This document shows, one piece after another, positions 12,701 through 23,996 of a stretch of 64,000 bases of DNA. The stretch is taken from NCBI GenBank assembly GCA_031763025.1, contig JASSKH010000026.1, positions 992,001 through 1,056,000 of the forward strand. The letters are read 5' to 3'. The position numbers were made by a program, and so were the translations under genes. This DNA is from Macrocystis pyrifera. Its lineage: Eukaryota > Sar > Phaeophyceae > Laminariales > Laminariaceae. The notes beneath the pieces were generated by a model that did no database searches, had not been told where the DNA came from, and saw only the letters and a program-made list of their open reading frames with translations. How positions within the stretch are numbered: the first letter of the stretch is position 1; every line of letters begins with the position of its first letter.

Positions 12701-13429
12701 AAAAAAAGTACCCGGTATGCAATAGCAACGTAAAGAGCGCCCAACCGTTTGGAGGTGTCTTTATCCGGAGTAGGATACGGTGCTCCGTCTCGAGAGGGAT
12801 GCATGGTCAATGGTCAAGAGACTAAGGCAAGCAACGAATGAGTACCCCCCCCCCCCCCCTTCCGCTGCGGACTCCCCTGTGCACCCTCATTCGCCGAGGC
12901 GGTCGCTTTTCCAGGGAAGAAACGCCTGTAGGGGCTGACAGCAGTAGACCGCTTAGAGAGTGAGATGTCTCCGCCCCCTCTGACGCTATCAATAGTGCGT
13001 GGAATACAAGCCTGCCTCTGTCTTTCGGCTCGCGCGAAAAACTGATATTACTCGCAATCGCCACGACCGCTTTTGGTGGTGTCCCCTTTGTCCCCGCCTT
13101 TCGCCTTCTGCCCCCCCCCCCCCCCCCCGCTCCTTCGCCGCCGCCTTCAATGCCGAATTTGTGAACTCCTACGAGCGAAGAAGGGGGAGATCAAGGGCGT
13201 CGGGGCGAAGTCGATCGCCAAGATCAAGGAGTTCCTCGACACTGGAAAGATCCAAGAGCTGGTGCGTGTGCCCCCCCCCTCCCCCCCTCCCCCCGCGGTA
13301 CATAGCACTTTTTTTTTTCGCATCCCATTTATTAGGGCTCATCTCATCGAGGACGTTTGGTTCTTTCAACTTGATTTGATTTTTTTTTTTCTAATTTAGT
13401 TCGCATCGGATTGGCCGAAGAGTGAATGA
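3783..13429 (+). CDS. Helix-hairpin-helix protein resembling the DNA polymerase beta N-terminal domain (3' part, nine exons)
   Basis: Exons read at 3783-3881, 4653-4799, 5152-5241, 6586-6675, 8124-8213, 10807-10905, 12387-12464, 13181-13261 and 13400-13429, ending in TGA. Each is a multiple of three and joins in phase 0, giving 267 residues; the start codon was not found. The first five exons are Lys/Glu/Ala-rich, with a KKKK basic patch near residue 162 and a repeated L-x-x-KFG motif (exons 2 and 5). Residues about 173-258 match a helix-hairpin-helix fold: ENTDLAEAFDELAGLY, then AIKDLPEPL, then the hairpin IKGVGAKSIAKIKEFLDTGK, which closely parallels the [20 protein letters not shown] segment of DNA polymerase beta. 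In that family the domain binds gapped DNA. The protein ends nine residues after the hairpin exon, so no nucleotidyltransferase domain follows. A nuclear DNA-binding role is inferred. Exon 7 lacks a visible AG acceptor, and exons 2 and 6 appear to use GC donors. Confidence 0.7.
3905..4440. repeat. Imperfect tandem duplication of about 235 bp rich in CATACCAGTATAC
   Basis: The blocks 3905-4150 and 4150-4440 share GCATACCAGTATACCAAA, AGCATACCGGT, ACCAGGTATATGAT and GGCAGACAGTATACTGGC. All of it lies in the first visible HHH-gene intron. The open frames running through it are by-products of the repeat. Confidence 0.75.
5308..5470. repeat. GTCCCTCTATAGTGCCGGT terminal-inverted-repeat element, copy F2
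   Basis: Ends AGTAGGGGTCCCTCTATATT and AATATGGAGGGACCACTACT pair over about 20 bp. Located in an HHH-gene intron. Confidence 0.75.
5620..6270. repeat. Duplicated CGAAATATT/CCCCTGGCATCCC segment in an HHH-gene intron
   Basis: The segments 5635-5775 and 6110-6265 share TCGAAAT, CCCCTGGCATCCC and GATGCTGAACGA followed by TCGATATCG-type palindromes. A short piece recurs at 37090. Confidence 0.6.
7836..8095 (+). mobile_element. Poly(C)-tailed retroposon, family C, copy C1
   Basis: 5'-truncated copy containing GTCATCCATATGCATGAC, GATGCAGCTCACCCTT, GTGAAAACCCGACGTGCTCC and GGTCTATGGTCAT, ending in a C-rich tail. The tail lies about 30 bp before the acceptor of HHH-gene exon 8124. Confidence 0.8.
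9523..9629 (-). mobile_element. TA-MITE copy 3, inserted in a CTGCAGTCCCG element
   Basis: Reverse-oriented copy. It interrupts a second inverted-repeat element whose halves lie at 9482-9522 and 9632-9666, inside the 2.6-kb intron of the HHH gene. Confidence 0.88.
9748..9856 (+). mobile_element. TA-MITE copy 4
   Basis: Terminal inverted repeats intact, with TA on each side. It lies in the same HHH-gene intron as copy 3, 118 bp away and in opposite orientation. Confidence 0.9.
11161..11394 (+). repeat. GATC-rich palindromic element, copy R2
   Basis: About 234 bp without an inserted MITE, so it is a good reference copy: ATGATCTATCTACAGAT, GTTCCTCACCTGCCGTTATG, CCCGGCAACATGAGC. It faces copy R3 in inverted orientation 0.5 kb downstream, both in an intron of the HHH gene. 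Confidence 0.82.
11890..12133 (-). repeat. GATC-rich palindromic element, copy R3
   Basis: Reverse orientation of the same core, ending in a run of GATA units and GATCATGATCTGTCC. Confidence 0.82.
12728..12860 (+). mobile_element. Poly(C)-tailed repeat, family D, copy D1
   Basis: About 130 bp: GAGCGCCCAACCGTTTGGAGG, CTCGAGAGGGATGCATGG, then AATGAGTAC followed directly by about 15 C. It lies in an HHH-gene intron. Confidence 0.75.
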
Positions 13430-15330
13430 CCAGGCAGGATTCGAAGGGGCAAATTTGAAAAAAAACAATTTGAGTGAAAAGTCTTTTGGGACTTTCTTCG
13501 TGTGGCTTTTTTTATTTCAATTTCGAATTTGGGAGTTGCTCGGCCTTGATGTAGCATGTTCATGGTGAGTCAACACCCCCGCTGGAGTCTGGGGTGATTC
13601 TTGGCCTCTCTGGTGACCACGGTCGAGGGGATAAAACCCGAAAATCAACGACAGGCAGCCGGAGCAATAGCTGCGCCCACGGCCACAGACCATAGCACAT
13701 TGTACCAGAGCGGTGGCGCCTCAAATAAATGATGTCGGCCGCAAACCCAATTTTTCGGCCTGCTTGATCGGCCAACCATCACGAAAACCGAGCAAACGAG
13801 CAAAAAAACAGAGGATACGCTCGAGACCTCGATAGCTGCACCACCGTTGCTGTTCCGCACGTGGCGCTTGAGGGCTCTCTCCGCCCACCCAAGACACCCT
13901 GAGAGTGATAGCTTCCTATCCTGCGCCACCAAAAAGAAAAAAATGCTGGAGGCGGCGCGCACGCGACAACGCAAACCTTCGCTCTCGTCTACGCTCGTCG
14001 CTGTTTGTCGGCTGGGCGTTGTGTGACGCGCTGCGTTATTCCAGGTTGTTTCGATTTCCTTTTTTGTTTGACAATGAATGCGCCGTTTCCCGATAGGATA
14101 CAATCACGTTTTTTTTTTCGAAATCAAATTAAAATTCATTGGAATTGAAATTGTATTTCCAAATTACGAAATTTAGTGTTCCCCGTTAAGATGGGCTCTT
14201 ATCTTTGCCCTTCTCGCTCAGATCCGGGGTCACTATTAGAAAGTAGGCTCCTCTCCCTCCCCCCCCACCACGGTACATGCCTTGCATTTTTGTCGCGAGA
14301 ATATATCAGCACTTTCTCCCCTCGCCGACTCGCGTCTAATTGTGCCTACCCACGTTGTTTGCTACTACAGTAGTACCAGGTACCGCACGAGTCAGCGTTT
14401 TAGACTAGGAAGCGTTGCGTTGTCTGGGTGGAAGTCGTGCTCGATTGAGTGCGGCCGTGCCTCGTGTTGATGGATTGGTGGGTTGATGGACCGGAAGTCG
14501 TCGCCTTTTTTTGTTTTGGGAGACTGCCTCGCGCGCCGGTGCTTTGCCGTGAGGAGGTGGGTGAGGTGTGTCGTGCTCTACTTCGGGCGGAAATGTAAGA
14601 GCTGTTGATGTCTTTTATTTATCCACGAACGGTTGTTACGGGGGACCATAGTAAATAGGACCAAATATTGCTAGCAAACATAGGTAATTATATAGGTTTT
14701 TATGTATACCATGGGTCCTATTTGGACCCCCGTAGTAGTCATTACTTTCTCTTGCAGAGTGGTATTGGACCATACAGCCGCCCGTACAGGCACGGTGAAG
14801 GGAGAGTACTAAACCCTTTTGTTTGTATTCTCCGGTTCCTATGCAGTAGTGGTCACTCGATAGTCGGTTTGAGCGGTGCCGGCTGCCCGCTTGTGTAAGT
14901 GGGCTAAATTGACACACGACACGAAATTGGGAACGTGGAAGTGTGGTGAGCTTAAGCTTTATTTTTACCAATCCGCCGGAGGATAAAAAAAAAAAAAAAA
15001 AAAAGTGCCTGCGGATGCACCAGCGTGATCTGGCCGCACATTGCATTTGCCGGGTTTCCAAGATAATATACGTACTCAGTACCTGGTATACTTGTGCATG
15101 GTGTCTGCACGTCAACTACATGTGTGTGGACTTCGATGACCATAATGCAACAGGGAGTCGAGAACTTTGGCACGAAACATAACTTGAAAAAAAAAAGCAA
15201 CTGGAAATGGTGTAGGACACGCCGTTCTTCATAAAAAACAGTTTGAGCTTGGCCCAAAATAAGGCATTAAGGCATGTCTTCAAGTGGTGTCGCCTACTGA
15301 AGATTAAGAATGACATCCAGCACACACGTT
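13430..15330. other. Intergenic stretch without a readable gene
   Basis: Downstream of the TGA at 13427-13429. No exon with convincing codon bias was found, only MITE copy 5, an A run near 14990, and T- and A-rich tracts. No clear polyadenylation signal could be assigned. Confidence 0.5.
14636..14735 (+). mobile_element. TA-MITE copy 5, internally shortened
   Basis: The left arm is complete. The right arm has lost several bases between the central region and the terminal CCCCCGTAG. Confidence 0.8.
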
Positions 15331-15340
15331 TTGTTTTATT

Positions 15341-15472
15341 GTGGTTGAGATCTACGAGAAAGCTGTCGCAGGCGTTTACGGTTTGGCGTCCGTCCTGGAA
15401 CGACGGGGATGCAAAAGGAAACCCTCTGTCGTTGACTCCGACAAAAGCTTGCGTGCTTTTTTGTGTCTGATC
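15341..15472 (+). CDS. Possible orphan exon
   Basis: A coding-like frame reads VEIYEKAVAGVYGLASVLER and continues through DSDKSLRAF. Base choice looks coding, but splice sites are not clear and the family is not recognised. It may belong to the same gene as the terminal exon at 18264, or be a fragment. Confidence 0.25.
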
Positions 15473-15514
15473 GATCGGCGCTTCTTGAAGGAGGCGCACT
15501 CATTTGCTGCGTGC

Positions 15515-15612
15515 TTTAACCATTTGAGCATTGACCACGCATGCCTTTCGAGACGGAGCACCGTTCCTACTCCTAGCAGAGACACCTCCCAACATTTGGG
15601 CGCTCTTCCATA
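15515..15612 (-). mobile_element. Family D repeat, copy D4, tail decayed
   Basis: Matches D1 in reverse (TTTCGAGACGGAGCACCG, AGAGACACCTCCCAACATTTG). The C run at its 3' end is missing. Confidence 0.65.
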
Positions 15613-15699
15613 CCTGGTGTATGTATATATATATATATATATTCGCTTACACGAGGATCTAATCGTCGTGCTGTATTTCGGATGTGTTGTATGCGCTTG

Positions 15700-16270
15700 T
15701 AAGTGCTGTATGTTGTTGTATGCGCAAGTATTTGTGCCATGTGTTGCATGTGTTTGTGTGCTTTGCTAACGGGCAATGTAGTTCCACATTCAAGATTAAT
15801 TATATGGTTTCTGCCATTGTTGGTTAGAGAAAAAAATGGTGCTTGCTTGGCTGAGGTCGGCCGGCCGGTACTGACTGACGGGAGGGAATTGCACTGATTG
15901 GGGGCAGGGAATTGTCGAGGAAATGTGGTGCATCGGCTTGTATGTGCTGTGTGTGCGCGACGCCAACCCGCGGTACGGTGTGTGGCTCCACGTTCTTTGC
16001 TACCTGGTATCAGTAGTTATTTTATTTTCGCTGTTGTTGGCTTGAGAAAAACCTGTTTTTTTTGTGTGAGATCGGCCAGCGCTTCTTGAAGTGGGGGGAA
16101 CGTGTACTTCGCAGCATTTGTTGGTATGTGATGTGTGTGTCATCCCAACGCGCGATATGATTCCACATTTTCGATTTGTTGAAAAACATTTCCCTTCCCC
16201 CCGTTGGCTCGAGAAAATGTTGCTGTATTAAATCGGCCGAGCGTATTTCGTTGAAGTTTCTCCTCGCTTG
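15700..16270. repeat. Three imperfect tandem units of about 200-250 bp
   Basis: Each unit has TGTGTGTGC-type runs, CCACGTT/CCACATT, a GAGAAAAA stretch, and GATCGGCCAGCGCTTCTTGA or a variant (15460, 16070, 16230). Non-coding. Confidence 0.55.
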
Positions 16271-17450
16271 TGTTGGTGTGGGGCGCGCTGTGACGTCACA
16301 CCTTGACTGTGCATTCTGGTCGCACCCGTCTAAGAGCTCTCTCAACCTCACGCGTTTTCGACTGCTTCCTGTCGTCCCCCCCCGCCCCGCCCCCGATTTT
16401 TGTCGGTGCCCGAACAAACACGCCTACTTAATCAGGAGGACAAGCGTGCGGACTCCCTGGCCTAGCGGGGTTTCAATAGCGGCTGCAGGCGGTGTGCGTG
16501 CAGTACGTGCGTTCCCCCTGATGCGTCGCAGGCTTAGCGCGCCTGGAGTGGCACCGCTCCACGCGTGTACATACGATATAGGACTGCATCGGTGAAGCTA
16601 CAGTAGTATTGTTTTGTAAGGTGTGTAGTCTGCAACACCAGTTAGTTGGTACGGCGGCTGTTTGTATAGTGGCGAGATTATACGTTTCGATATGTAGGAC
16701 GCTGATTTGCTTTTCGGCGAGGTCACTGCTTTTGCGGCCGTGAGGACGAAACAGTGCGTTTTTTTTGTAGGATCAGGTGCTGGTTGTACCGGTATTTTCC
16801 TGGATGCCGATGCGAAGACCGACAAGATTCGCTTTATATAGAGATATATGATGCCGGTAGTTACTTGCCAAGAAAGCAACAGGCCGAGAAAAGCAAAGGC
16901 TGCGAGTGACCAGCTTTGAAACGGCCTCTTTTTTGTACAAATACCAGAGGGCTGCTCTCACTCGTTGTCACTTCTATTAATAGTCCCCCGTTAAATAGTG
17001 TCGTATTTGACTGCTACTGCTTGAGTTGTGGTTGGCGTAGTTTGGTTTCGTTATGGTACGTTTTGTATGATATTTATGGCGTTGTGCTACTGCTGATTTG
17101 TTCGTTACCATTCCGCACAAGGAATCAGCGTCAATGTCGGCCCAGCGAGCAAGCAACGCTGCTTGCTGTCGTTGTCGGGGTTTAGTCGCCGGTGCGTCTG
17201 CTGCTGCTACTGCTGCCGGAGTTACGGTTGTAGGTCCAATTTTTGTTCTTGTTGGGTCTCACCATTGTGTTAACGTGCAGCAAGCACTATAAGAGCTTAC
17301 CTGGTTCATTATTGCACGCGGCGACAGTATGGAAGGGGGAAGACGAGATGGATGACCTGTCATTTTTTTTGTGTGCAAGTTAAGAAAGTATCGGTAGATG
17401 GTGCGTACATATATACGGAATGTGTCACCATTGAACACATTCCTTTATTG
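16270..17450. other. Stretch without a supported gene
   Basis: No exon could be supported. A TATTAATA motif lies at 16975-16982, directly followed by GTCCCCCG. Confidence 0.45.
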
Positions 17451-17599
17451 AATAATGATACGTAGGCGAGATTCTGGTGTAATGGTCGGAAACGGAATAA
17501 TCGCAGCATCACCTTTTACGCTCACGGCCGCGTCGACCCCGCGCGCGGGAGAAGGCCCGGCCTCGACCGGGGAGCGCAACCCTCGAAGTGAGCAGGTGT

Positions 17600-17935
17600 T
17601 ATGAGGATTACCTTGACTGGGTAATCGATCGGTCTTTTACCCCTATAGCTCAGTAGGTAACACCTTCACATTTGACGTCGTCCAGGTCACGGGTTCGAAT
17701 CTCACTTCGAACGTTTCTTTTACAGAAACCCTCGCGCGTGCCTAAAAACACATCTCCCTGGTTCCCCAGGTAATGAAACGAAGCGGGTAGGTCAGCGTAC
17801 AGACGTATACGTTTCCGACGCCCCAGAGATCCCGCCGTTCAGAGGGGGGGGAGAGTGTGACAAGGATTACCCTGGGCTGGGTAATTGATCGATCTTTTTC
17901 CCCTATAGCTCAGTAGATAACACCTTCACACAGGC
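17600..17935 (+). repeat. Duplicated tRNA-like (tRNA-derived SINE or pseudo-tRNA) segment
   Basis: The first unit has box A TAGCTCAGTAGG (17646-17657) and box B GGTTCGAATCT (17692-17702) at tRNA-like spacing. The T stem pairs poorly and no matching acceptor stem closes it, so it is not a functional tRNA gene. A second unit (about 17860-17935) repeats AGGATTACC, GGGTAATYGATCG and box A and breaks off before box B. Derivation from a tRNA gene is inferred. Confidence 0.6.
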
Positions 17936-18263
17936 GAGAAAGCGAGCGCGAGACACGGAGCCCGACGAATCCCCGTCCGGGGACCCAAACGTCACGGTAC
18001 AAAGCTCGAGATTTCCGGTTCGCGTTCAGGTGTCGCTTAGACGGGCTGCGAGCCGTCGCAAAGCAACCTCTACTAGTATTTACACCTACTAGCAGCTCTG
18101 TAGATCGGCTGTTACACGAGGATCATGGTATTTGTATGATGTGGGTTTCTATGTACGCGGCTCAAGTGTGGCGAGCGTCGTCACCCCCGTCTGAACTACC
18201 GTCCGAATCGCCTGTGAAGTATTACTAATAATAGTATGGTCGATTTTATCTTTGTTTCTTCAG

Positions 18264-18483
18264 GCACACTCTCGATTTTGCTTGCGACATATTTGACTTC
18301 GCCACGCTCACCTCCGTTTTACCGCAACTACGAAGAAACTGCATGCAGGTTGCATTTACGAATTCGCGAGAAGTCTGGTCGACGCCGCCCTCAGGGCAAG
18401 AAGAGCTACGTGCGGATTTTTGCCACCTGTTTTTGAAATTCATTGATCATGCGCTCCCATTCAAAGAGAGTATGATTCGATAA
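18264..18483 (+). CDS. Terminal exon of an unrecognised protein gene
   Basis: After a clear acceptor (TTTGTTTCTTCAG, 18251-18263) a frame runs 72 codons to TAA at 18481-18483. It begins HTLDFACDIFDFATLTSVLP and continues through a QEELRADFCHLFLKF segment to KESMIR. Composition is mixed and globular-looking, with no low-complexity bias. It has no internal ATG suitable as a start, consistent with a last exon. Upstream exons of the same gene were not found, and I do not recognise the family. Confidence 0.5.
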
Positions 18484-21400
18484 GTAAGCGAAAGATTAAA
18501 CGTCTGCCATGATGGTGCTGCCCCGTAGGCTCATTATTACGGTGGCCGGGAAGAGAGAAACCAGAAATCAGGTTCCGGGTTTGCCCGCCCGTTGCATCAA
18601 TCAGCCACAACTTACTCTGGACGGGAATATAAGGAACGTTTACTACATGATTTTATATGAATAACAGCCAACGGTCCTTACATTTCCGTCCAGAATGGTA
18701 TGCTGCTTTTGGTATTAATAATAGTGCTAGTACTGTTACAATGACATGTACTGGGAAAACGACCACACGGGTAAGTAGGATTTACAGGATATTAAGAAAG
18801 TCGGGAGGTTTATCTTGAAGTGCATGTAGAACGCAACCATTCTCAAATAAGAAATCCAGTCTGGACCAACCAGATAGCTATATTATTAGTGGCGTGGTGC
18901 AGCAGTGTGCTGAAGAGTGAGGAGAGGTGCCCGATTCAGCATAATAAATAACAACAACAACAGCTGTTCACATTAGACGGTGGCGCTCCTTGATGTTGCC
19001 GAGACACCTCGAACATGCCTGTGGTATTACGTGCAAGCGACCCCGGGCTATACGCGATGATGTGTGCGCTCCCGAGATCCAAGATAAAATCAATACCTGT
19101 GGTAGCAGAGCAGCATCATTGAATTTCAGAAGAACTTTCTGTACGAAGTACGTACACAGCAGCTAGGAGCATCTGTGTGGCGCTTGCTTGTGGCGGGCGT
19201 TTATCCGATTCGAGACGATTACTTACTCGTATTGCTTCGCTGTTCCGGACAACAGAGGAAAGAGTGTGCCACCACCCTATCTACAGCAAGGAGGAAGGAG
19301 GGGGATCTGAAATGTGGTGGGCAAGATCAACTCGATTGACTTATTTATTACCAGGTACTTACTACCTCTCGCACTCGCAACAAAGTACGCACCAATCAAC
19401 CATTCATCATTGTTTCTATGTATAGCTCGGATGTGTCGATCATGCATGTCAGATCGCACATCTCGATGCTGATGATGAGAAATTGACAAAAAAAAAATGT
19501 TGAGAATTTCTGGATAATTGATAATTTGATAGGCACACCGGTACCGGTATCAGCACCGATACACATACACAGCAGCAGCACGTGTGGTCTTCGTGATATG
19601 ATATGTTGATGATGTTGAGTGTTGAGTTACATTCTGCTCTGTGATCTGACGATCTGTGATGCGTGGTGGATGTGTATGGTGGGTGATGGATTTTTCTACG
19701 AATTTTACGATTATTTTACGATTTTTTTGCCGATAGGGATTGGCCAAAAATCGACGGTACGAGTATACGTTGGCATCTCTCAAGTGCAATGCCGCCCAGT
19801 ATATTACTACGCTTGAGAGTGTCTCTTGCCATCTGATGTGCCTCGCTCCGCTACAATACTCATACTTGCGATCATGCAGCAGCAGCGGCAGCAGCAGTAG
19901 CAGCAGCCGCAGCAGCAACAGCAGCAGCAGCAGCAGCAAACATTACGATAGCGCACATACGTACACATACACATCTGCACATCTGCACAACATCTGCGCG
20001 ATTGCACGATGCGCGATGCACAATATCTGCAGTAATTTTGGCCAACAGACTGAAACGGTCGCAAACTCGCCGCAAACGGCTCGACCCCTGTTTCTCCTTT
20101 AGTTCATGCTACATGCGCAATTCGCGACCGCAGGGCGGTGATATCATAGGATATGGGGGCAACCCAGACCGTGAGCATGAACACGCCATCCTCGAGGGGG
20201 CCAATGCGTCGAGACGACGAAGCACACTTGGATTAACCCAACCAGAACGAAAATCCAACAATTCTCTTTGAAACTCCCAAACCCCGATCCCCGGATCGAT
20301 ACGCCTCTTCAATTTTCCCGGGATCACGACACACACCTTGTCGAGGATAGCAATTTCTCAGCGCCGCCGTTGCCAAGCCTCAAGCCGACTCTGAACCGCC
20401 GCACGCCACATCTAATCCGGCAATCCGGTGGAAACAGGCGAGATCGACATCCACGGACTACGGGCGACCTCTCACATAAAATCATCTACCGCGGTTGGTT
20501 ACTATTTTTCAACGTCGTTGAGGGCCGCGGCTAGCTCTCCTAAAGAGCCTTCTGGTGTGAAAGCATGGCAGACAGCCCGCCCGTCACGAGGAAGAGGTGA
20601 GAGTGGAACGAAGCGCAGTGCGTTGCTTGAGTGTCTGTCGACGAGCTCGCCTGCCGCTTTTCCCCCTCGGGCCCGGCGTACCCCACAACATGTTGGGCCT
20701 TGTACGAGTAGTTTTGAAGCAATCGCGGATGGTCTCGTTGTACTCGCTAAATGCGAGCATAAAATTACGGTTATGATAGCCGGAAGGCGCATCAGGGCGG
20801 GGGTGGCCGTTTCCCCCTCTCATGATCGGGCGGCACATAGCCCCGATAGGCCCGGGCCCAAGCGCTGTCGGGGCGTTTCTCGAAAACGGGGACACTTTCC
20901 ACGCTGCGCCTTGCTATTTTTGTCTGGATTGATACCTTACCCCGCACGGGCGGTGTCGGTGGCGGCGGCAGCACCAGCAGCAGAACAAGCAGCGATAGGT
21001 TTACAGCAGTGGCACATGATCGCAAACCTTTTGACAAAGCGCGGCCGCCCTATAGCTATAGCTAGCTTCACAGCACCGCACCGCACCGTACCGCATCGCA
21101 CGGCGCACTCCCTCGGCACAGCATAAGCCCCTCTAGCTTTCCGCAGCCCCATCTAAGCGTCGGCCACTTTGCCGCCTGGCCCTGGCAAGACAGGCCCCAG
21201 CCAGTGCGTCGCGGTGGGAACCGTTTGCGGGCGGATGGTGGTGTGTGTCGGCACAGAATCCACAAACTCGCTGGGTAGGGAGGAAACCGGCACGGAGATG
21301 GATCGAGCGTTCTATCGTGCCTCAGTCACGTAGAAGCATTAGCGCCGGGAGAAGCCTTGGTGGCAGGCATGGCCACGGGCAGGACCGCGGCGAGGCCTGT

Positions 21401-23400
21401 TGTTGTTTGGTTGTTTGTTCCAAACGTAATTCGAATACTGTACGAGTATGTATGCCTGCTGTCTGCTGTGGTGTATCATCGCTGAAAATGAAATTCTCCT
21501 GCTGTATTTGTACATATTTCTGTGGTATGATATCGAAACGTTCAGCAGTACGAATGATATTAATAGTTTGGCCACAGAAAATTGTTTATGTTCGCAACGT
21601 ATTCTGACGCCTTCTCTCACTGTCAATACTACTACTACTCGTACTGCTGTTCCCTTCCTATCCCACTTCTTTACGTATAAGGCTGCGTGTCGTGTGAGAT
21701 CCGTGGCGTATGTCGGTGAGGCCGTATGGTGGGGCTCGCTCGTGGTCATATCATAGCGCTGCTTCTATATGGAACGTCCCCTTTAGTACGTACCAGGCTC
21801 GTACCAGTAGTATTTTGATCGAAAACAAGAGTGGGAAAATTCTTTGGCGTGTTCGCTGTGGTTACCCCGCTTTTGAGCTAACCTTCGTTCGACCTTCTCT
21901 AGCTTCCAAGATGCGAACGAGCAAGAACACGATATATCTGTACCTGGCAGGCACAGCAGCAGTACAGTATATACGAGTGCGCGATGGACTGTTTGCTGCC
22001 TTCGTGTCTGATACGCACGAGGCTCGACCCGCGAGGTCTTTGCGCTACTCGTAGCCGAGGCGACGTTGCCTCCTCTTGGTCGCCGACGCAGCACTCGCGG
22101 GTTGAACGACGTGGACGAATACGACAACGCGCCCCCCCCCCTTTCGGCCGGTCCATTTTATTTTTCCGTTTTTATTACGAGTGCGAATCTATACGTCCGG
22201 TACGACGGAGTGGCTTTTTTTAATTTTCAATCGCGAAAATACGGCGGGTAGCCACGACAAGGAAGCAAGAGTGAGCGGTTTTGAGGGCCACCTTTCTAAA
22301 ACCAGTACATTTGTTTTGTTCACAGCAGCAGTCGTATAGTTGAATATTGCTGGAAAGAGGTCCATTTATTCTCAGAAGCTCGCCCTCACGAGTTATGATA
22401 CGTAGCCATGTGCGAGGCAGGTTTGATATACCTGGTGTTATACTGTATAGCTGGTACCGTTATATCCGAAGATAGGATAGGCCAAAGCTTTGGCATCCCC
22501 GCGAGGAAACGAGGGGAAGCAGGGGAATACAGGTATAAAATCCCGCCTCTCCCCCGTGGGTCCATTTGGTTTTCTTGTGTTACTACTGTGGCGGGCCGGT
22601 AACGGCTGTTGGTTCACGTATTTTCATTGGCCTAACCGGATCGCGCACAGCAGTATCACGGAATCGATAGTGATCGTGAAAAAAACATCCGAAGCATCTG
22701 ATACTGACTGCTGCCGCGCTGTATACGGAGGCACGTACATACTCCTGGTAAATGTTGTCAACGTATTCTATAGATGCCTTTTGTACCGTGTGATAAAGCA
22801 GCAGCACGTACATGTTCGTTTTTTTTTTTTTTTTTTTTCAATCAACGTTCTGTGAGCACGTGAGCGTACTGCCTTGGTGTAATACCGCCGTAAGCGTTGA
22901 GTTCGTTTGTTTAGACTTGGTGAACAATTGGCGAGGTTGCTGTAAAACGGCCGGCGTACGGGTACTTCACCCGCAGCTGCTGCAATATGGTTGGTGTGGC
23001 GCTTGTTCTGCATTTGGCGAATTGACTACCCCCACCTGACCCCAAACATCCACCAACGTTCACATTTCCCTTTCCCTCCCTTCGCTTCCCTCTCCCCTCT
23101 CCCCCCGCCCCCCCCCTTCCGCCGTGGAACCTCTGAATGCGACGGCAGGGGTAGGCACAACGAAGCAGACCGAGCAGTCACGAGGGACCGCAGGTGCGAC
23201 ACGCCTATGATATGCTTCCCTCTTCCGTTGGTTGATTGACGAGCCTGAGACGCGCAGCTTGTGGCGTTTGCCCCCGGTAGTTTGTCCCACGCTTCGGGCG
23301 CTTGTGGGCCGTGGTTTTGATATTCCAAACCCTATTTGTCCATATACATGTGATATTTACAAGGTGTATCGGCAATGCAGAGTGACGCGTGTTGCGGGCA
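18484..23400. other. Long stretch without a supported gene
   Basis: Contains a GCA triplet run (19877-19943) and many CAGCAGTA and TACCTGGTA motifs. A GC-rich block (20100-21400) keeps frames open on both strands but shows no recognisable domain. Low confidence that nothing is coded here. Confidence 0.4.
19877..19943 (+). repeat. GCA triplet microsatellite
   Basis: GCAGCAGCAGCGGCAGCAGC-type imperfect run. Confidence 0.9.
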
Positions 23401-23409
23401 ATATGAATA

Positions 23410-23870
23410 GGTGGAGCAGCACCAACATCACCAACCAACACCCACCAACATCTACCTAGTCCATGTATCTCTGCCAGTGCCCACCAATAACACCCACCAG
23501 CACCATCCACGAATGTTCATCAACATCCACCAACAACACCCGCCACTATCCGCCAACAATATCCAACATATTCCAACGACATCCACCGACAACATTCACC
23601 AACAGCATCGCCAACAACCTCCAACGTCATCCACATTATCACCTAGGAATGCCCACGAACATCCGCCAACAATACCCACCGACATCTACCAATAATATCC
23701 ACCAGCAACGTCCACCAACACCGACCAATATCCACCGGCAACGTCCACCAATATCCACCAACAGCACCCATCAATACCCAACAACATCCAACAACATCCA
23801 CTCACAACCGCCAGCAACATCCACCGACAACATCCAAAAACACCTACCCCAGACCAGGGCCATCGACCCT
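23410..23870 (+). repeat. Minisatellite of about 12-15 bp, CCACCAACAACATCCA type
   Basis: Tens of degenerate units made of CCACCAACA, ACATCCACC and CCACCAATA. One frame stays open for more than 100 codons and would encode a Thr/Asn/Pro/His-rich repeat, but the array lacks stops by composition. It ends about 130 bp before the acceptor of exon 23997. Confidence 0.75.
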
Positions 23871-23996
23871 CGTACCCTATCCTCCATGTTCACCGCCTCA
23901 CGCCACGCCCACCCCGACCGTCGACCCGGCCTGTATGGATCGAACTCATCTTGGGGTCAATCAGAAATAATGGTGGGAGTGACTGGAGGGAATCAG

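Noticed and set aside
16740-16850. Short frame DQVLVVPVFSWMP after a T-rich AG
   Set aside because: Too short (about 27 codons before a stop) and with no donor or partner exon.
17640-17710. Functional tRNA gene
   Set aside because: Box A and box B are present, but the T stem has mismatches and no acceptor stem closes.
20428-21126. 232-codon open frame in a GC-rich block
   Set aside because: Frames are open on both strands, there is no recognisable domain and no splice signals, and the composition shifts along it. It might be a decayed repeat, but nothing specific can be claimed.
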